Below, in pieces: positions 7,416 to 16,499 of a DNA stretch of 64,000 bases (positions are counted from its first letter, which is position 1; each line of letters opens with the position of its first letter). The notes below the pieces were generated by a model that saw only the letters and a program-made list of their open reading frames with translations, was not told where the DNA came from and searched no databases. This DNA is from Streptomyces sp. WM6386 (GTDB taxonomy: Bacteria > Actinomycetota > Actinomycetes > Streptomycetales > Streptomycetaceae), in contig NZ_JXTE01000017.1 of assembly GCF_000972385.1 (NCBI RefSeq), positions 1 through 64,000 on the forward strand, given 5' to 3'. Both the position numbers and the translations under genes were made by a program.

Positions 7416-8819
7416 ATGACGCGATCTCTGCAGGCCGTGGCCTATCGCCGACCCTCCGTGCTGGAGTCCGCAGCGGGCTCACAGCGCCTGGGGCTCGAGA
7501 CCTCACGGGGTGCGACGCCCTCGGGCACCGAGGACCATCCGCGGTTCTTCGCGGGCTTCCTGACGTCTCCTCAGGTGGCTTCCGCCGGACTGCTCGCGGT
7601 GGCCGACGTCGCGGCCGCGCGCTACTTCCAGCCGCAGCTGCGCGCCTCGCTGGACCCGGTGGTGACGGGCAACGGCGATCGGCTGCGCTTCGAGTCCTTC
7701 TCCGGCTGCGGCGGGGTCTACGCCCGCCTCGACGTGCTGGCGCCCGGCCTGGACGGCGGCGAGGTGGGGCATGGCACGACGAACGTCGACGTCAACAACC
7801 CGCTGCGTGACGCGCTCTCGCGGATCGGCGCGGACGACCCGCTCCATCTGCGGGTCGGCCCCGAGGAGCTGGCCGTGACCACGCTCGACGGCCCGGTCGT
7901 GGAGAAGAAGGTGCCGCTCCCCGACCGCTGGCTGCGCGGCTTCGCGGAGGCCCAGGTGATCGCGGCGGGCTTCGACCTGCGGGCCGAGTTGCCCGCCGCC
8001 GAGGCCGTGCGGTTCCTGCGGGCGCTGCCTCGCGGCGGAGGGCGCGGCGCCCCGCGTTGGGTGGTGCCGGCGGGCGGCACGCTGCGGCCGACCACCCGCG
8101 CGGTGCCCGGCGCGGTGTGCCTGCCGGGGCCGGAGCGGCTGGTCGCGCTCCAGCGGGTGCTGCGGCACGCGACGGCCCTGCGGGTGTACGGTCCGGCGGT
8201 CGCCCCCGGCTCCGGCAGCGCCGCCACGGCCGGCGCCTGGGAGGCCGTCCTGCCGGGCATGCGGCTCACCCTGACGCTGTCACCCGATGCGTCACGCGGG
8301 TTCTCCGGGGAGGGCGGTGTCCTCGACGCGCTGGCCGCCGACGAGGCCGCGGAGGACGCCGAACTGATCTCGGTGCTCCTGGCATGGGAGCCCCGCGTCG
8401 ACGTCGCCGACCTCGCCGCAGCGGCGGGGCTCCCGGCCGACCGGGTCCGGACGGCCCTGGTCCGTCTGGGCACCTCGGGCCGCGTCGGGTACGACACGGC
8501 GGAGGCGGCCTACTTCCACCGGGAGCTGCCCTACGACGCCGAGCGCGTGGAGCGCCACAACCCGCGGCTGCGGTCGGCCCGGGCGCTGGTGGCGGCGGGC
8601 GCGGTCGCCCTGGACGGCACGGGCGGCACGGTCACGGCCGAGGACGGACATGTGCACCGGGTGCGGGACGCGGCGGGGGTGCTCAGCTGCAGTTGCCTGT
8701 GGTGGGCGAAGTACCGGGGCGGGCGCGGGCCGTGCAAGCACGCGCTGGCGGTCCGCATGGTGCGGCGGGGTGCCGCGGTGGAGCGGGAGACGGTTCGGGT
8801 CGACGGGGGTGTGCGATGA
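7416..8819 (+). CDS. SWIM zinc-finger family protein
   Basis: A 467-residue protein with a C-terminal SWIM zinc finger: 'LSCSCLWW' followed after about 12 residues by 'GPCKHAL', i.e. CxC..CxH. SWIM domains bind nucleic acid or protein. The N-terminal ~380 residues resemble the bacterial YehM-type SWIM proteins that accompany MoxR ATPase/VWA systems. Start ATG 7416 is chosen; an earlier in-frame start would run through the promoter region. Its TGA overlaps the next ATG (ATGA), so translation of the DUF6493 protein is coupled. No MoxR or VWA gene is present in this window. Confidence 0.85.
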   Translation: MTRSLQAVAYRRPSVLESAAGSQRLGLETSRGATPSGTEDHPRFFAGFLTSPQVASAGLLAVADVAAARYFQPQLRASLDPVVTGNGDRLRFESFSGCGGVYARLDVLAPGLDGGEVGHGTTNVDVNNPLRDALSRIGADDPLHLRVGPEELAVTTLDGPVVEKKVPLPDRWLRGFAEAQVIAAGFDLRAELPAAEAVRFLRALPRGGGRGAPRWVVPAGGTLRPTTRAVPGAVCLPGPERLVALQRVLRHATALRVYGPAVAPGSGSAATAGAWEAVLPGMRLTLTLSPDASRGFSGEGGVLDALAADEAAEDAELISVLLAWEPRVDVADLAAAAGLPADRVRTALVRLGTSGRVGYDTAEAAYFHRELPYDAERVERHNPRLRSARALVAAGAVALDGTGGTVTAEDGHVHRVRDAAGVLSCSCLWWAKYRGGRGPCKHALAVRMVRRGAAVERETVRVDGGVR

Positions 8820-11458
8820 GCGAGCTCATCGACGCGGTGCGGGGCGGGCGGACGGCCGAGGTGCTGAGTCTGCTGGACGGGATGACGGACACGGAACGGC
8901 GGGCGGTCTTCCCCGAGTTGAAGGAGCTGCGCAAGGAGCTCCGGGCGGATCGCTGGGGCGCGGCCACACGGCGCGCGCACCCCGCCCTGCACGTGGCGGG
9001 CGCGGCCTGCCAGACCGGTGCGGCGGCGGTGGCCGGCTGGCTCGGGGCCTCCGACATGAGCTGGTGGCAGGCGCAGCCGGCGGTGCTGATCGATGTGCTG
9101 GGCGACCGCGATCCCGCATGGCTGGCGGACGTGGCGCACCGGCTGGCGCAGCGTCCGGCCGGTGCCGACGTGGCGTACGAGCTGATGTCCGGCCTGGTGC
9201 GTCTCGCGGGCTGTGCGGTGCCGACGACGGACGCGTACGTCCGGGGTTGGCTGCTCCACATCGGCACCACCTGGCATCGCGAGGGCACTGTGCAGGACCG
9301 GCTGCGTCGGGAGCCGCATCTCGCGCAGCTGGTGGCCGCCGTCTTCGAGACGGACGACATGGGCTCTCTGCTGGGGTGGTTGTCCGGTGACGGGCCGAAC
9401 AGCTGGACCGGGGCTCTGGCCGGGCTCACGGCCGAGGGCACGCTCGACCGGCGGACGATGGTCGACGCGTGTGTCGCCCGGCTCCTGCGCGGCGGCCGGC
9501 CCGCCGATCACCGGGTGTTCCTCCGCCTCCTCAAGACACTGGACCTCACTCGCGACGAAGAGCGCGAACGGACGGCGGACTGGCTGGCCCTCGCCGCGGA
9601 CGCCACGTCGACGGTTGCCTCGCACGCACAGTCGGTGTTGGGCTCCTTGGCCCTGGACGGCGACCTGCCTGTGCGCCGACTCGCCGAGATGTCGGGCGCG
9701 GTGTTGTTCCGTACGGAGAAGAAGCTGGTGCGGGCCCAGCTCGTCCTGTTGGGCAAGGTGCTCGCACGGGACGCCGGCACGGTCGACGATCTGCTGCCGG
9801 CCGCCGCCCAGGCGTTCGGGCACGAGGACTCGGATGTGCAGGAGCGGGCGCTGAAGCTGGTCGAGCGGCACGTCGGGAAGGCCGGCGCCGGGGCGCGGGA
9901 CGAACTGGCCTTCGCGGCGGAGCAGTTGATCCCGGCGTTGCGCGCCCGGGCGGTCGCCATGCCTGGTGTGGCACCGGCGGCATGGCAGACCGTGGCCCAC
10001 GAGGAGGTGCTGCCACCGGCCCCGGAGCCGGCGCGTCTCGCCCCTGCGCCCGAGTCGGCCGCCGAACTCGCCGAGGAGGTGGGGGCGTTGCTGGCCTCCG
10101 GCGGGGATGTGGCGACGTTCGAGCGCACCCTGGACGGGCTCGTGCGCCGTGCCCACCAGGACCGGGAGTCCCTGATCGAGGCGCTCGGTCCGGTGGTGGC
10201 ACGTCTGTGGTGGGTCGCCGACGACCCCGAGCATGAGCGGCAGTACGCCTTCGGTGGCCGTCTGTCCTCTCTCGAAGTGGTGCTGGCGACGCTGCTGGGC
10301 AAGGTCCGTACCCACACGCTCCACAGCGCGGTCCAGCACGGGACGTCGGCGCACACCTGCGTACACAGCCCGCTGGCGAAGGCGTTCAACGCCCGTGTCG
10401 CGGAGATCGCGTACCGGATCGCCACCGACCCGTTGCCGTTCCTGTTGTCCACACCCACGTGGAGCACGGGGCTGCTGGAGCCCGACGAGCTGGTGGCCCG
10501 CCTAGAGGAGTACCGGCGCCTCGGTGCGCGGGTGTCGGCGGCGGACTTCGACCAGGCGCTGCTCCGCGTCAGCCGCACGGACGAGTCGGTGTCCGCGGCG
10601 GCGGCCGAGAAGGCGGCGGGGCTCGGCACAGTGGAGGGGAGGCGCCTGGCCCGGTGGCTCGCCTCGGGGCCGTCGGCGCTGCCCACGTACCGGCGGCGGA
10701 CCGCGGGAGCGCGCCTGCTGGTCGAGCTCGGTGAACTCCCGGAGCTGCAGGAGGACTTCGGCCGCGAGTTCCGTCACCTGGGCCGGCCGGTGAGTGTGCA
10801 CGGGGACCGCTGGCACTGCTACCACTGGGACGACACGCCTCGCCGGCACTGGCTCGCTCTGCTCCCCGAGCGCCGCGAACTGATCGCGGCCCGCGTCCTG
10901 CGCGACGTCTCGACGGTCGCCGTCGACGACGCCCGGGGAGCCGCCGCCATACTTCCGCTGCTCGCCGAGTCCGGCGGTGAGGCGGGTGACGCCGTGCATC
11001 TGTGCCTGGCGTACGGGCTCGGGGCCCGGCACGAGGAGGATCGACTCGCCGCCGTGGACGCCCTGCTGGTGCTCGCGGCGCGGGGGCAGCTCGATGTGGC
11101 GTTGCTGGGAGCCGACCTCGGGCAGCTGGTGCGGCGCGGGGCCGTGAAGCCGTTGCGGCTGACGGAGTCGGTACGCGCGGCGGCGGCGACCGGGGCGAAC
11201 GCCACCATCTGGGGGCTGCTGCGGCACACCCTGCCCGTGCTGCTCGCCGACCTCGCCACCGGCGGTCCGGACGGACAGGCCGCGAAGGTCCGGGGCCTCG
11301 GTGAACTGCTCGCCGTGGCCGCGGAGTGCGCCGAGCGGTCCGGGGCACGGGGCGAGCTGCCGCATCTGGCACGGACCGCGGACCGGCGTGGCTCGTCCCG
11401 GCTGGTCACGCAGGCCCGGCGGTTGCACAGCGCGCTGGCTCTGGAGGTGGCCGCTTGA
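8816..11458 (+). CDS. DUF6493 family protein
   Basis: An 880-residue protein, mostly alpha-helical with repeated leucine/alanine-rich helices that look like a HEAT-type solenoid. I recognise it as the DUF6493 protein usually encoded right after the SWIM zinc-finger gene in actinobacteria. A conserved-looking patch in the C-terminal third, 'GDRWHCYHWDDTP', could bind metal. No signal peptide or membrane segment. ATG 8816 overlaps the SWIM stop by ATGA. Function is unknown; a scaffold in a MoxR/VWA-like assembly is inference from family context. Confidence 0.75.
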   Translation: MSELIDAVRGGRTAEVLSLLDGMTDTERRAVFPELKELRKELRADRWGAATRRAHPALHVAGAACQTGAAAVAGWLGASDMSWWQAQPAVLIDVLGDRDPAWLADVAHRLAQRPAGADVAYELMSGLVRLAGCAVPTTDAYVRGWLLHIGTTWHREGTVQDRLRREPHLAQLVAAVFETDDMGSLLGWLSGDGPNSWTGALAGLTAEGTLDRRTMVDACVARLLRGGRPADHRVFLRLLKTLDLTRDEERERTADWLALAADATSTVASHAQSVLGSLALDGDLPVRRLAEMSGAVLFRTEKKLVRAQLVLLGKVLARDAGTVDDLLPAAAQAFGHEDSDVQERALKLVERHVGKAGAGARDELAFAAEQLIPALRARAVAMPGVAPAAWQTVAHEEVLPPAPEPARLAPAPESAAELAEEVGALLASGGDVATFERTLDGLVRRAHQDRESLIEALGPVVARLWWVADDPEHERQYAFGGRLSSLEVVLATLLGKVRTHTLHSAVQHGTSAHTCVHSPLAKAFNARVAEIAYRIATDPLPFLLSTPTWSTGLLEPDELVARLEEYRRLGARVSAADFDQALLRVSRTDESVSAAAAEKAAGLGTVEGRRLARWLASGPSALPTYRRRTAGARLLVELGELPELQEDFGREFRHLGRPVSVHGDRWHCYHWDDTPRRHWLALLPERRELIAARVLRDVSTVAVDDARGAAAILPLLAESGGEAGDAVHLCLAYGLGARHEEDRLAAVDALLVLAARGQLDVALLGADLGQLVRRGAVKPLRLTESVRAAAATGANATIWGLLRHTLPVLLADLATGGPDGQAAKVRGLGELLAVAAECAERSGARGELPHLARTADRRGSSRLVTQARRLHSALALEVAA

Positions 11459-11552
11459 CGGTCGCCCCCACTGCACCGTCTGCCGCAGCACAAACGCAAG
11501 AACAGCCACATATGGTGCAGATCTAGTCTTTACCGCCCGGTCACAAAGCGTT

Positions 11553-11562
11553 CGTGATCACG
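11553..11562. promoter_or_regulatory. Palindrome in the acetyltransferase promoter region
   Basis: CGTGATCACG is a 10-bp perfect palindrome, 26 bases before the ATG of the ACT-GNAT gene, in a stretch (11460-11588) poorer in G+C than its surroundings. It may be an operator; no known regulator is assigned. Confidence 0.3.
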
Positions 11563-11588
11563 CAACACCGTTCCTTCACAGTGGCTGT

Positions 11589-12995
11589 ATGAAACGGGAA
11601 ATGTCTGATGTGACGCGTGCGAGGCATGGTCGTCCGGTCCACCACTGGCGGCGGGACCTCATCGAACTCGCCGCACTCTTCACGGCGGTCGCGGTGGCGG
11701 ACGCCGTCGCGAACCTGGTCGGGCACGGCCCCGACGGTCCGGTGCTGCTGTTGATCTCGGCGGTCGCGCTGGTCGCCACGGCGGCGTTCCACACATGGTG
11801 GGCACGACACCACGGTCACGCACCGCCGGTCGGCGATACCGATACCGACGCCCGGCCGCTCTCCCCGGAGCAGGCCGGGCTGTCCGAGCAGTCGTCGGCC
11901 GAGGCCGGGGTGAGCACGCTGTGGCGAATGCGGACGACGGTGAAGGACGAGCCGGGGTCGCTGGCCGCGCTGTGCACGACGCTCGCCGCTCACCGGGTCG
12001 ACATCCTCAGCCTGCAGACGCATCCGCTGGCCGAGGGCACGGTGGACGAGTTTCTGCTGCGGGCGCCCGGCGCGCTCGAGGCGACCGGGATCACCCGTGC
12101 GGTCTCGCTGGCCGGCGGTTCCGGTACCTGGATCGAGCGGGCCGACGCCCATGACCTGGTCGACGCACCGACCCGGGTGCTCGGCCTCGCGACCCGTACC
12201 GCGCTGGACGCGGCGGAACTTCCGCTGACGCTGCGGCAGTTGCTGGGCCGGTGCACGATCCGGCAGTCACCCGCGGGTCCGGGGCCCGAGACGGTGCCCA
12301 CCGAGGGCGTGCTCGAGGACACCGTGATGAGGCTGCGGGCGCCGGAAGGCGGAGTGATCACCGTGGAGAGGCCCTATCTGCCGTTCACCCCGACCGAGTT
12401 CGCGCGGGCGCGGGCCCTGGTGCAGCTGGACGCGGTGCTCGGACCCCGGGTGCCGCGCAGCCAGGACGTACTGACGCTGCCCGAGGGCAACGACATCACC
12501 GTGCGCCGGGCCGACGTCGCAGACCTGGACGCGGCCAAGGCGATGCACGAGCGCTGCTCGCAGCGGACGTTGTCGCTGCGCTATCACGGGCCGGTGGGCG
12601 ACGCGGACCGTTACTTGAACCACCTGCTCAGTCCGCGCTTCGGGCGGACCGTGGCCGTCCAGACGACGTCGGGTCGGATGGTCGGCCTGGGTCATCTGCT
12701 GTGGGACGGGGACGAGACGGAGGTCGCGCTGCTCATCGAGGACGAGTGGCAGCGGCGCGGTATCGGTGCGGAGTTGCTCCGCAGGTTGGTGGGAATGGCC
12801 CTTGAGGCCGGGTGCGAGAGTGTGTACGCCGTGACGCAGGCGTCCAACACGGGGATGGTCGCGGCGATGCGGGGGCTGGGGCTCCCCCTCGATTACCAGA
12901 TCGAGGAGGGGACCCTGGTGATCACTGCGCGGCTGGACGGGGTCGCTGCGCTGGGAGACGGCATGGTCAGCGCTATGAACGCAGAAGCGCCGTAG
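11589..12995 (+). CDS. Membrane-anchored ACT-GNAT protein acetyltransferase
   Basis: A 468-residue protein with three parts. A hydrophobic hairpin lies at about 24-43 and 51-71. An ACT domain spans about 111-178 ('TTVKDEPGSLAALCTTLAAH'). A GNAT domain covers about 305-450, with the acetyl-CoA loop 'EWQRRGIGAELL'. ACT-GNAT fusions in actinobacteria (AAPatA/MaKat type) are lysine acetyltransferases allosterically controlled by amino acids and act on acetyl-CoA synthetase. The two predicted membrane helices are an extra, so acetylation may take place at the membrane. Start ATG 11589 is used; ATG 11601 is a close alternative. The upstream open frame lacks similarity. It may share the end of its transcript with the convergent enzyme gene. 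Confidence 0.8.
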   Translation: MKREMSDVTRARHGRPVHHWRRDLIELAALFTAVAVADAVANLVGHGPDGPVLLLISAVALVATAAFHTWWARHHGHAPPVGDTDTDARPLSPEQAGLSEQSSAEAGVSTLWRMRTTVKDEPGSLAALCTTLAAHRVDILSLQTHPLAEGTVDEFLLRAPGALEATGITRAVSLAGGSGTWIERADAHDLVDAPTRVLGLATRTALDAAELPLTLRQLLGRCTIRQSPAGPGPETVPTEGVLEDTVMRLRAPEGGVITVERPYLPFTPTEFARARALVQLDAVLGPRVPRSQDVLTLPEGNDITVRRADVADLDAAKAMHERCSQRTLSLRYHGPVGDADRYLNHLLSPRFGRTVAVQTTSGRMVGLGHLLWDGDETEVALLIEDEWQRRGIGAELLRRLVGMALEAGCESVYAVTQASNTGMVAAMRGLGLPLDYQIEEGTLVITARLDGVAALGDGMVSAMNAEAP

Positions 12996-14202
12996 CAATC
13001 GTAGGACCGTCGGCGGGTGCGGGCACACTGTGGCTGGTCGCGCAGTTCCCCGCACCCCTTGGCGGCGTCGCGGCCAGGGCGTTGTTCAGATCTGTCCAGA
13101 GATCCTCCACGTCCTCCAGGCCTACCGACATGCGCAGCAGGCCGTCACTCACCCCGGCGTTCCGTCGGTCGCCCTCGTTCACGATGCGGTGGCTGATGGA
13201 CGCCGGGTGCTGGATCAGGGTGTCCACGCTGCCCAGGCTCACCGCCGGGGTGATCAGGCGGACGCCCGCGATCACCTCGTGCGGGTCGCCGTGGACCTCG
13301 AAGGCGATCATCGCGCCGCCGATGCGCGGGTAGTGGACACGGGCGATCCGGGGGTCGGCGGCGAGGCGGCGGGCCAGTTCGGCGGCGTTGGCGGAGGCGG
13401 CGCGGACGCGGACCGGCAGGGTGGAGAGGCCGCGCAGCAGCAGATAACCGGCCAGGGGGTGCAGTACGCCACCCGTGGCGAAACGGACCTGCCGCAGCCG
13501 TCCGGCGAACTCCTCGTCGCAGGCGACCACCCCCGCCATCACGTCACCGTGCCCGCCGAGGTACTTGGTGGCGCTGTGCAGCACCAGCCGTGCGCCCTGC
13601 TCCACCGGGCGCTGGAGTACGGGCGTGGCGAAGGTGTTGTCCGCGAGCAGCGGGACCGAGCCGCAGGCATGGGCCACCGCCCGCAGGTCCACCTCGGCGA
13701 GCGTCGGATTGGCCGGGGACTCGACCATGACCAGGCCCGTGTCGGGGCGCAGCGCGTCCGCGATGCCCGCCGGGTCGGTCCAGGTCACCTCGGAGCCGAG
13801 GAGTCCGGCGGTGAGCAGGTGGTCGCTGCAGCCGTACAGGGGGCGGACGGCGACGACATGGCGCAGGCCGAGGGAGGCCCGTACGAGAAGTACCGCGCTC
13901 AGCGCGGCCATACCGCTGGCGAAGGCCACCGCGGACTCGGTGCCCTCCAGACGGCCCAGGGCCGTCTCGAAGCGGGCGACGGTCGGGTTGCCCAGACGGC
14001 CGTAGACGGGCGGGCCGTCCGGGTCGGCGCCGGTGGTGGCGAAGGTGTCGATACGGGCGGCCTCGCCTCGGCTGTCGTACGAGGGGTAGGTGGTCGACAG
14101 GTCGATGGGCGGGGCGTGCAGTCCCTGCCGGGCGAGGTCGTCGCGGCCGGCGTGAACGGCTTCGGTGGCCAGGGCTCTCATGGGCACAGGCGTCGTCTCC
14201 AT
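12973..14202 (-). CDS. Cystathionine gamma-synthase/lyase family PLP enzyme
   Basis: A 409-residue Cys/Met metabolism PLP enzyme. 'YGRLGNPT' (67-74) is the phosphate-binding tyrosine motif from the neighbouring subunit; the PLP lysine is K213 in 'HSATKYLGGHGD'; 'ESPANPTL' and 'LADNTFATP' are also typical. Members make or break cystathionine or methionine; which one cannot be told. The last ~33 residues are not enzyme: they are translated from the dispersed GC-rich element at 13032-13060 and run on to TGA 12973, overlapping the acetyltransferase end by 23 bases. Start ATG 14202 (ATG 14181 is an alternative). The divergent Lrp gene, 60 bp away, is the probable regulator. Confidence 0.85.
   Translation of the reverse strand: METTPVPMRALATEAVHAGRDDLARQGLHAPPIDLSTTYPSYDSRGEAARIDTFATTGADPDGPPVYGRLGNPTVARFETALGRLEGTESAVAFASGMAALSAVLLVRASLGLRHVVAVRPLYGCSDHLLTAGLLGSEVTWTDPAGIADALRPDTGLVMVESPANPTLAEVDLRAVAHACGSVPLLADNTFATPVLQRPVEQGARLVLHSATKYLGGHGDVMAGVVACDEEFAGRLRQVRFATGGVLHPLAGYLLLRGLSTLPVRVRAASANAAELARRLAADPRIARVHYPRIGGAMIAFEVHGDPHEVIAGVRLITPAVSLGSVDTLIQHPASISHRIVNEGDRRNAGVSDGLLRMSVGLEDVEDLWTDLNNALAATPPRGAGNCATSHSVPAPADGPTIATALLRS
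13032..13060 (-). repeat. Dispersed Streptomyces intergenic element, copy 1
   Basis: Reverse complement of the GGGGYGCGGGGAACTG + CGCGACCAGCC element. It lies between convergent genes, inside the reading frame of the 3' end of the PLP enzyme. Flanking gtgcgggcac gives it a hairpin partner, so it can act as a terminator. Other copies: 34379, 44259, 47413. Confidence 0.8.
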
Positions 14203-14254
14203 GCGGGCAAGAGTGAACACCGACCGGGCTGGGGGACGAGAGCACCGTGCTACG

Positions 14255-14271
14255 TTCGGCCAATGGCCGAA
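14255..14271. promoter_or_regulatory. Lrp operator candidate overlapping the lrp start codon
   Basis: TTCGGCCAATGGCCGAA is a perfect 7+3+7 inverted repeat whose centre contains the ATG (14263) of the Lrp gene. It lies between the two divergent starts, so one Lrp dimer could control both genes. Confidence 0.6.
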
Positions 14272-14754
14272 TCTGTCGTACTGGATCCGGTGGACCTTCA
14301 TCTTCTGCGGCTGCTGCAGAACGACGCCCGGACCACCTATCGCGACCTCGCCGCCCAGGTGGGGGTCGCGGCGTCGACCTGTCTGGACCGGGTGACCCGG
14401 CTGCGGCGCGCCGGTGTGATCCTCGGCCATCAGCTGCGGCTGGACCCGACGAAGCTGGGGCGCGGCCTGGAAGCACTGCTGTCCGTGCAGGTCAGGCCGC
14501 ATCGGCGGGAGTTGGTGGGGCCGTTCGTGGAGCGCATCCGGGCGCTTCCGGAGTCCCGGACCGTCTTCCATCTGACCGGCCCGGACGACTATCTGGTCCA
14601 TGTCGCGGTCGCGGACATGACGGATCTGCAGCGGCTGGTCCTGGACGGGTTCACCGCTCATCGTGAAGTGGCCCGGGTGGAGACGCGTCTGATCTTCCAG
14701 CAGTGGGACTGCGGACCGCTGCTGCCGCCTACGCCCTCGGCTCAATCCGCGTGA
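14263..14754 (+). CDS. Lrp/AsnC family regulator
   Basis: A 163-residue feast/famine regulator. HTH at about 8-60 ('TTYRDLAAQVGVAASTCLDR'), then a RAM/ACT-like ligand domain at 68-150 with 'TGPDDYLVHVAV'. Such proteins bind amino acids and form octamers. Its position opposite the Cys/Met PLP enzyme suggests a sulfur amino acid as ligand (inference). The start ATG lies inside a palindrome and lacks a Shine-Dalgarno sequence, which suggests a leaderless mRNA and autoregulation. Confidence 0.9.
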   Translation: MAESVVLDPVDLHLLRLLQNDARTTYRDLAAQVGVAASTCLDRVTRLRRAGVILGHQLRLDPTKLGRGLEALLSVQVRPHRRELVGPFVERIRALPESRTVFHLTGPDDYLVHVAVADMTDLQRLVLDGFTAHREVARVETRLIFQQWDCGPLLPPTPSAQSA

Positions 14755-14786
14755 CGTGCGCGGCCCCTCGTATGAGGATGGACCGC

Positions 14787-16475
14787 ATGTCAGAGACCAA
14801 GAGCCCGCTGCCCCGTGAGGTCGCCGACGCCTATGTCGACGACCTCATCGCCCTCGATCCGATCACCGGTACGTACCTCGGCGTGAAGGAGAGTTCGAGC
14901 AGGCTGCCCGACACCTCGCCGGCGGGCCAGGAGACGCTCGCGCGGTTGCAGCGGGCCACGCTCGCCAGGCTCGACGAGGCCGAGCGGCAGCCCGGTGCGG
15001 ACAGTGACATCGAGCGCCGCTGCGCCCGGCTGCTGCGCGAGCGGCTCACCGCGGAGCTCGCCGTGCACCAGGCGGACGAGGGGCTGCGCTCGGTCGGCAA
15101 CATGGCGACGGCGGCGCACTCGGTGCGCGAGGTGTTCACCGTGACACCTCAGGAATCGGACGAGGACTGGGCGGCGATCGCCGAGCGGCTGCGGGCCGTG
15201 CCGGCCGCGTACGCCGGGTACCGCGAGTCCCTCGCGCTCGGTCTGGAACGCAAGCTGTACGCGTCCCCGCGCCCCACGGCCACCTTCGTCGAGCAGCTCA
15301 CCGAGTGGGCGGACACGGGTGAGGGCCGCGGCTGGTTCGAGGACTTCGCGGCGGACGCTCCCGAGGCCCTGCGCGCTGATTGTGACGAGGCCGCCCGCGC
15401 CGCGACCGCCTCCGTCGCCGAGCTGCGGGACTGGATGCGGGACGTGTACGTGCCGGCGATCGAGGGCGCGCCGAACACGGTGGGCCGTGAGCGCTACGCC
15501 CACTGGTCGCGTTACTTCAACGGCACGGACCTCGACCTGGACGAGGCGTACGCGTACGGCTGGTCCGAGTACCACCGGCTGCTCGGCGAGATGAGGAAGG
15601 AGGCCGAGAAGATCCTCCCCGGCGCCGAGACGCCGTGGGTGGCGCTCGCCCACCTCGACGAGCACGGCAAGCACATCGAGGGCGTCGACGAGGTCCGGGA
15701 CTGGCTCCAGGCTCTGATGACCCAGGCGATCGAGTCGCTGGACGGCACGCACTTCGAACTGGCCGAGCGGGTACGGAAGGTGGAGTCCTGCATCGCGCCG
15801 CCCGGTGGCGCGGCGGCCCCGTACTACACGCCCCCGTCGGAGGACTTCTCCCGCCCGGGCCGCACCTGGCTGCCGACGATGGGCCAGACCCGCTTCCCGG
15901 CGTACGACCTGGTGTCGACCTGGTACCACGAGGGCGTCCCGGGCCATCACCTCCAGCTCGCGCAGTGGGTGCACGTCGCCGACAGCCTCTCCCGTTACCA
16001 GGCCACGGTCGGCATCGTCAGTGCCAACGCGGAGGGCTGGGCGCTGTACGCGGAACGGCTGATGGACGAGCTCGGGTTCCTCACGGACGCGGAGCAGCGG
16101 CTCGGCTATCTCGACGCGCAGATGATGCGGGCCGCGCGGGTCATCGTGGACATCGGCATGCATCTGGAGCTGGAGATCCCGGCCGACTCGCCGTTCCACC
16201 CGGGCGAGCGCTGGACCCCTGATCTGGCGCAGGAGTTCTTCGGGTCGCACAGCAGCCGTCCGGCGGACTTCGTGGAGAGCGAGCTGACCCGCTATCTGAC
16301 GATCCCGGGGCAGGCGATCGGCTACAAACTGGGCGAGCGGGCCTGGCTGCTGGGCCGGGAGAACGCGCAGCGCCGCCACGGCGACGCCTTCGACCTCAAG
16401 GCGTGGCACATGGCGGCGCTCTCGCAGGGCTCCCTCGGCCTGGACGACCTGGTGGACGAGCTCTCCGCGCTGTGA
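14787..16475 (+). CDS. DUF885 family metallopeptidase-like protein
   Basis: A 562-residue soluble protein of the DUF885 family, distant relatives of M32/M3 zinc peptidases. The HExxH-like motif is 'YHEGVPGHHLQL', and a downstream glutamate lies in 'NAEGWALYAE'. No signal peptide, so it is probably cytoplasmic. The start is ATG 14787; ATG at 14772 and 14778 are in frame and possible, but 'gagga' before 14787 fits better. Physiological substrate is unknown. It lies alone between Lrp and the convergent SDR gene. Confidence 0.8.
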   Translation: MSETKSPLPREVADAYVDDLIALDPITGTYLGVKESSSRLPDTSPAGQETLARLQRATLARLDEAERQPGADSDIERRCARLLRERLTAELAVHQADEGLRSVGNMATAAHSVREVFTVTPQESDEDWAAIAERLRAVPAAYAGYRESLALGLERKLYASPRPTATFVEQLTEWADTGEGRGWFEDFAADAPEALRADCDEAARAATASVAELRDWMRDVYVPAIEGAPNTVGRERYAHWSRYFNGTDLDLDEAYAYGWSEYHRLLGEMRKEAEKILPGAETPWVALAHLDEHGKHIEGVDEVRDWLQALMTQAIESLDGTHFELAERVRKVESCIAPPGGAAAPYYTPPSEDFSRPGRTWLPTMGQTRFPAYDLVSTWYHEGVPGHHLQLAQWVHVADSLSRYQATVGIVSANAEGWALYAERLMDELGFLTDAEQRLGYLDAQMMRAARVIVDIGMHLELEIPADSPFHPGERWTPDLAQEFFGSHSSRPADFVESELTRYLTIPGQAIGYKLGERAWLLGRENAQRRHGDAFDLKAWHMAALSQGSLGLDDLVDELSAL

Positions 16476-16499
16476 GTCAGCGCGGGAATCCGCTCGGAG

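Noticed and set aside
8057..8815. Upstream extension of the DUF6493 gene by 253 codons
   Set aside because: It overlaps the SWIM gene in another frame; the ATGA at 8816 is the natural start.
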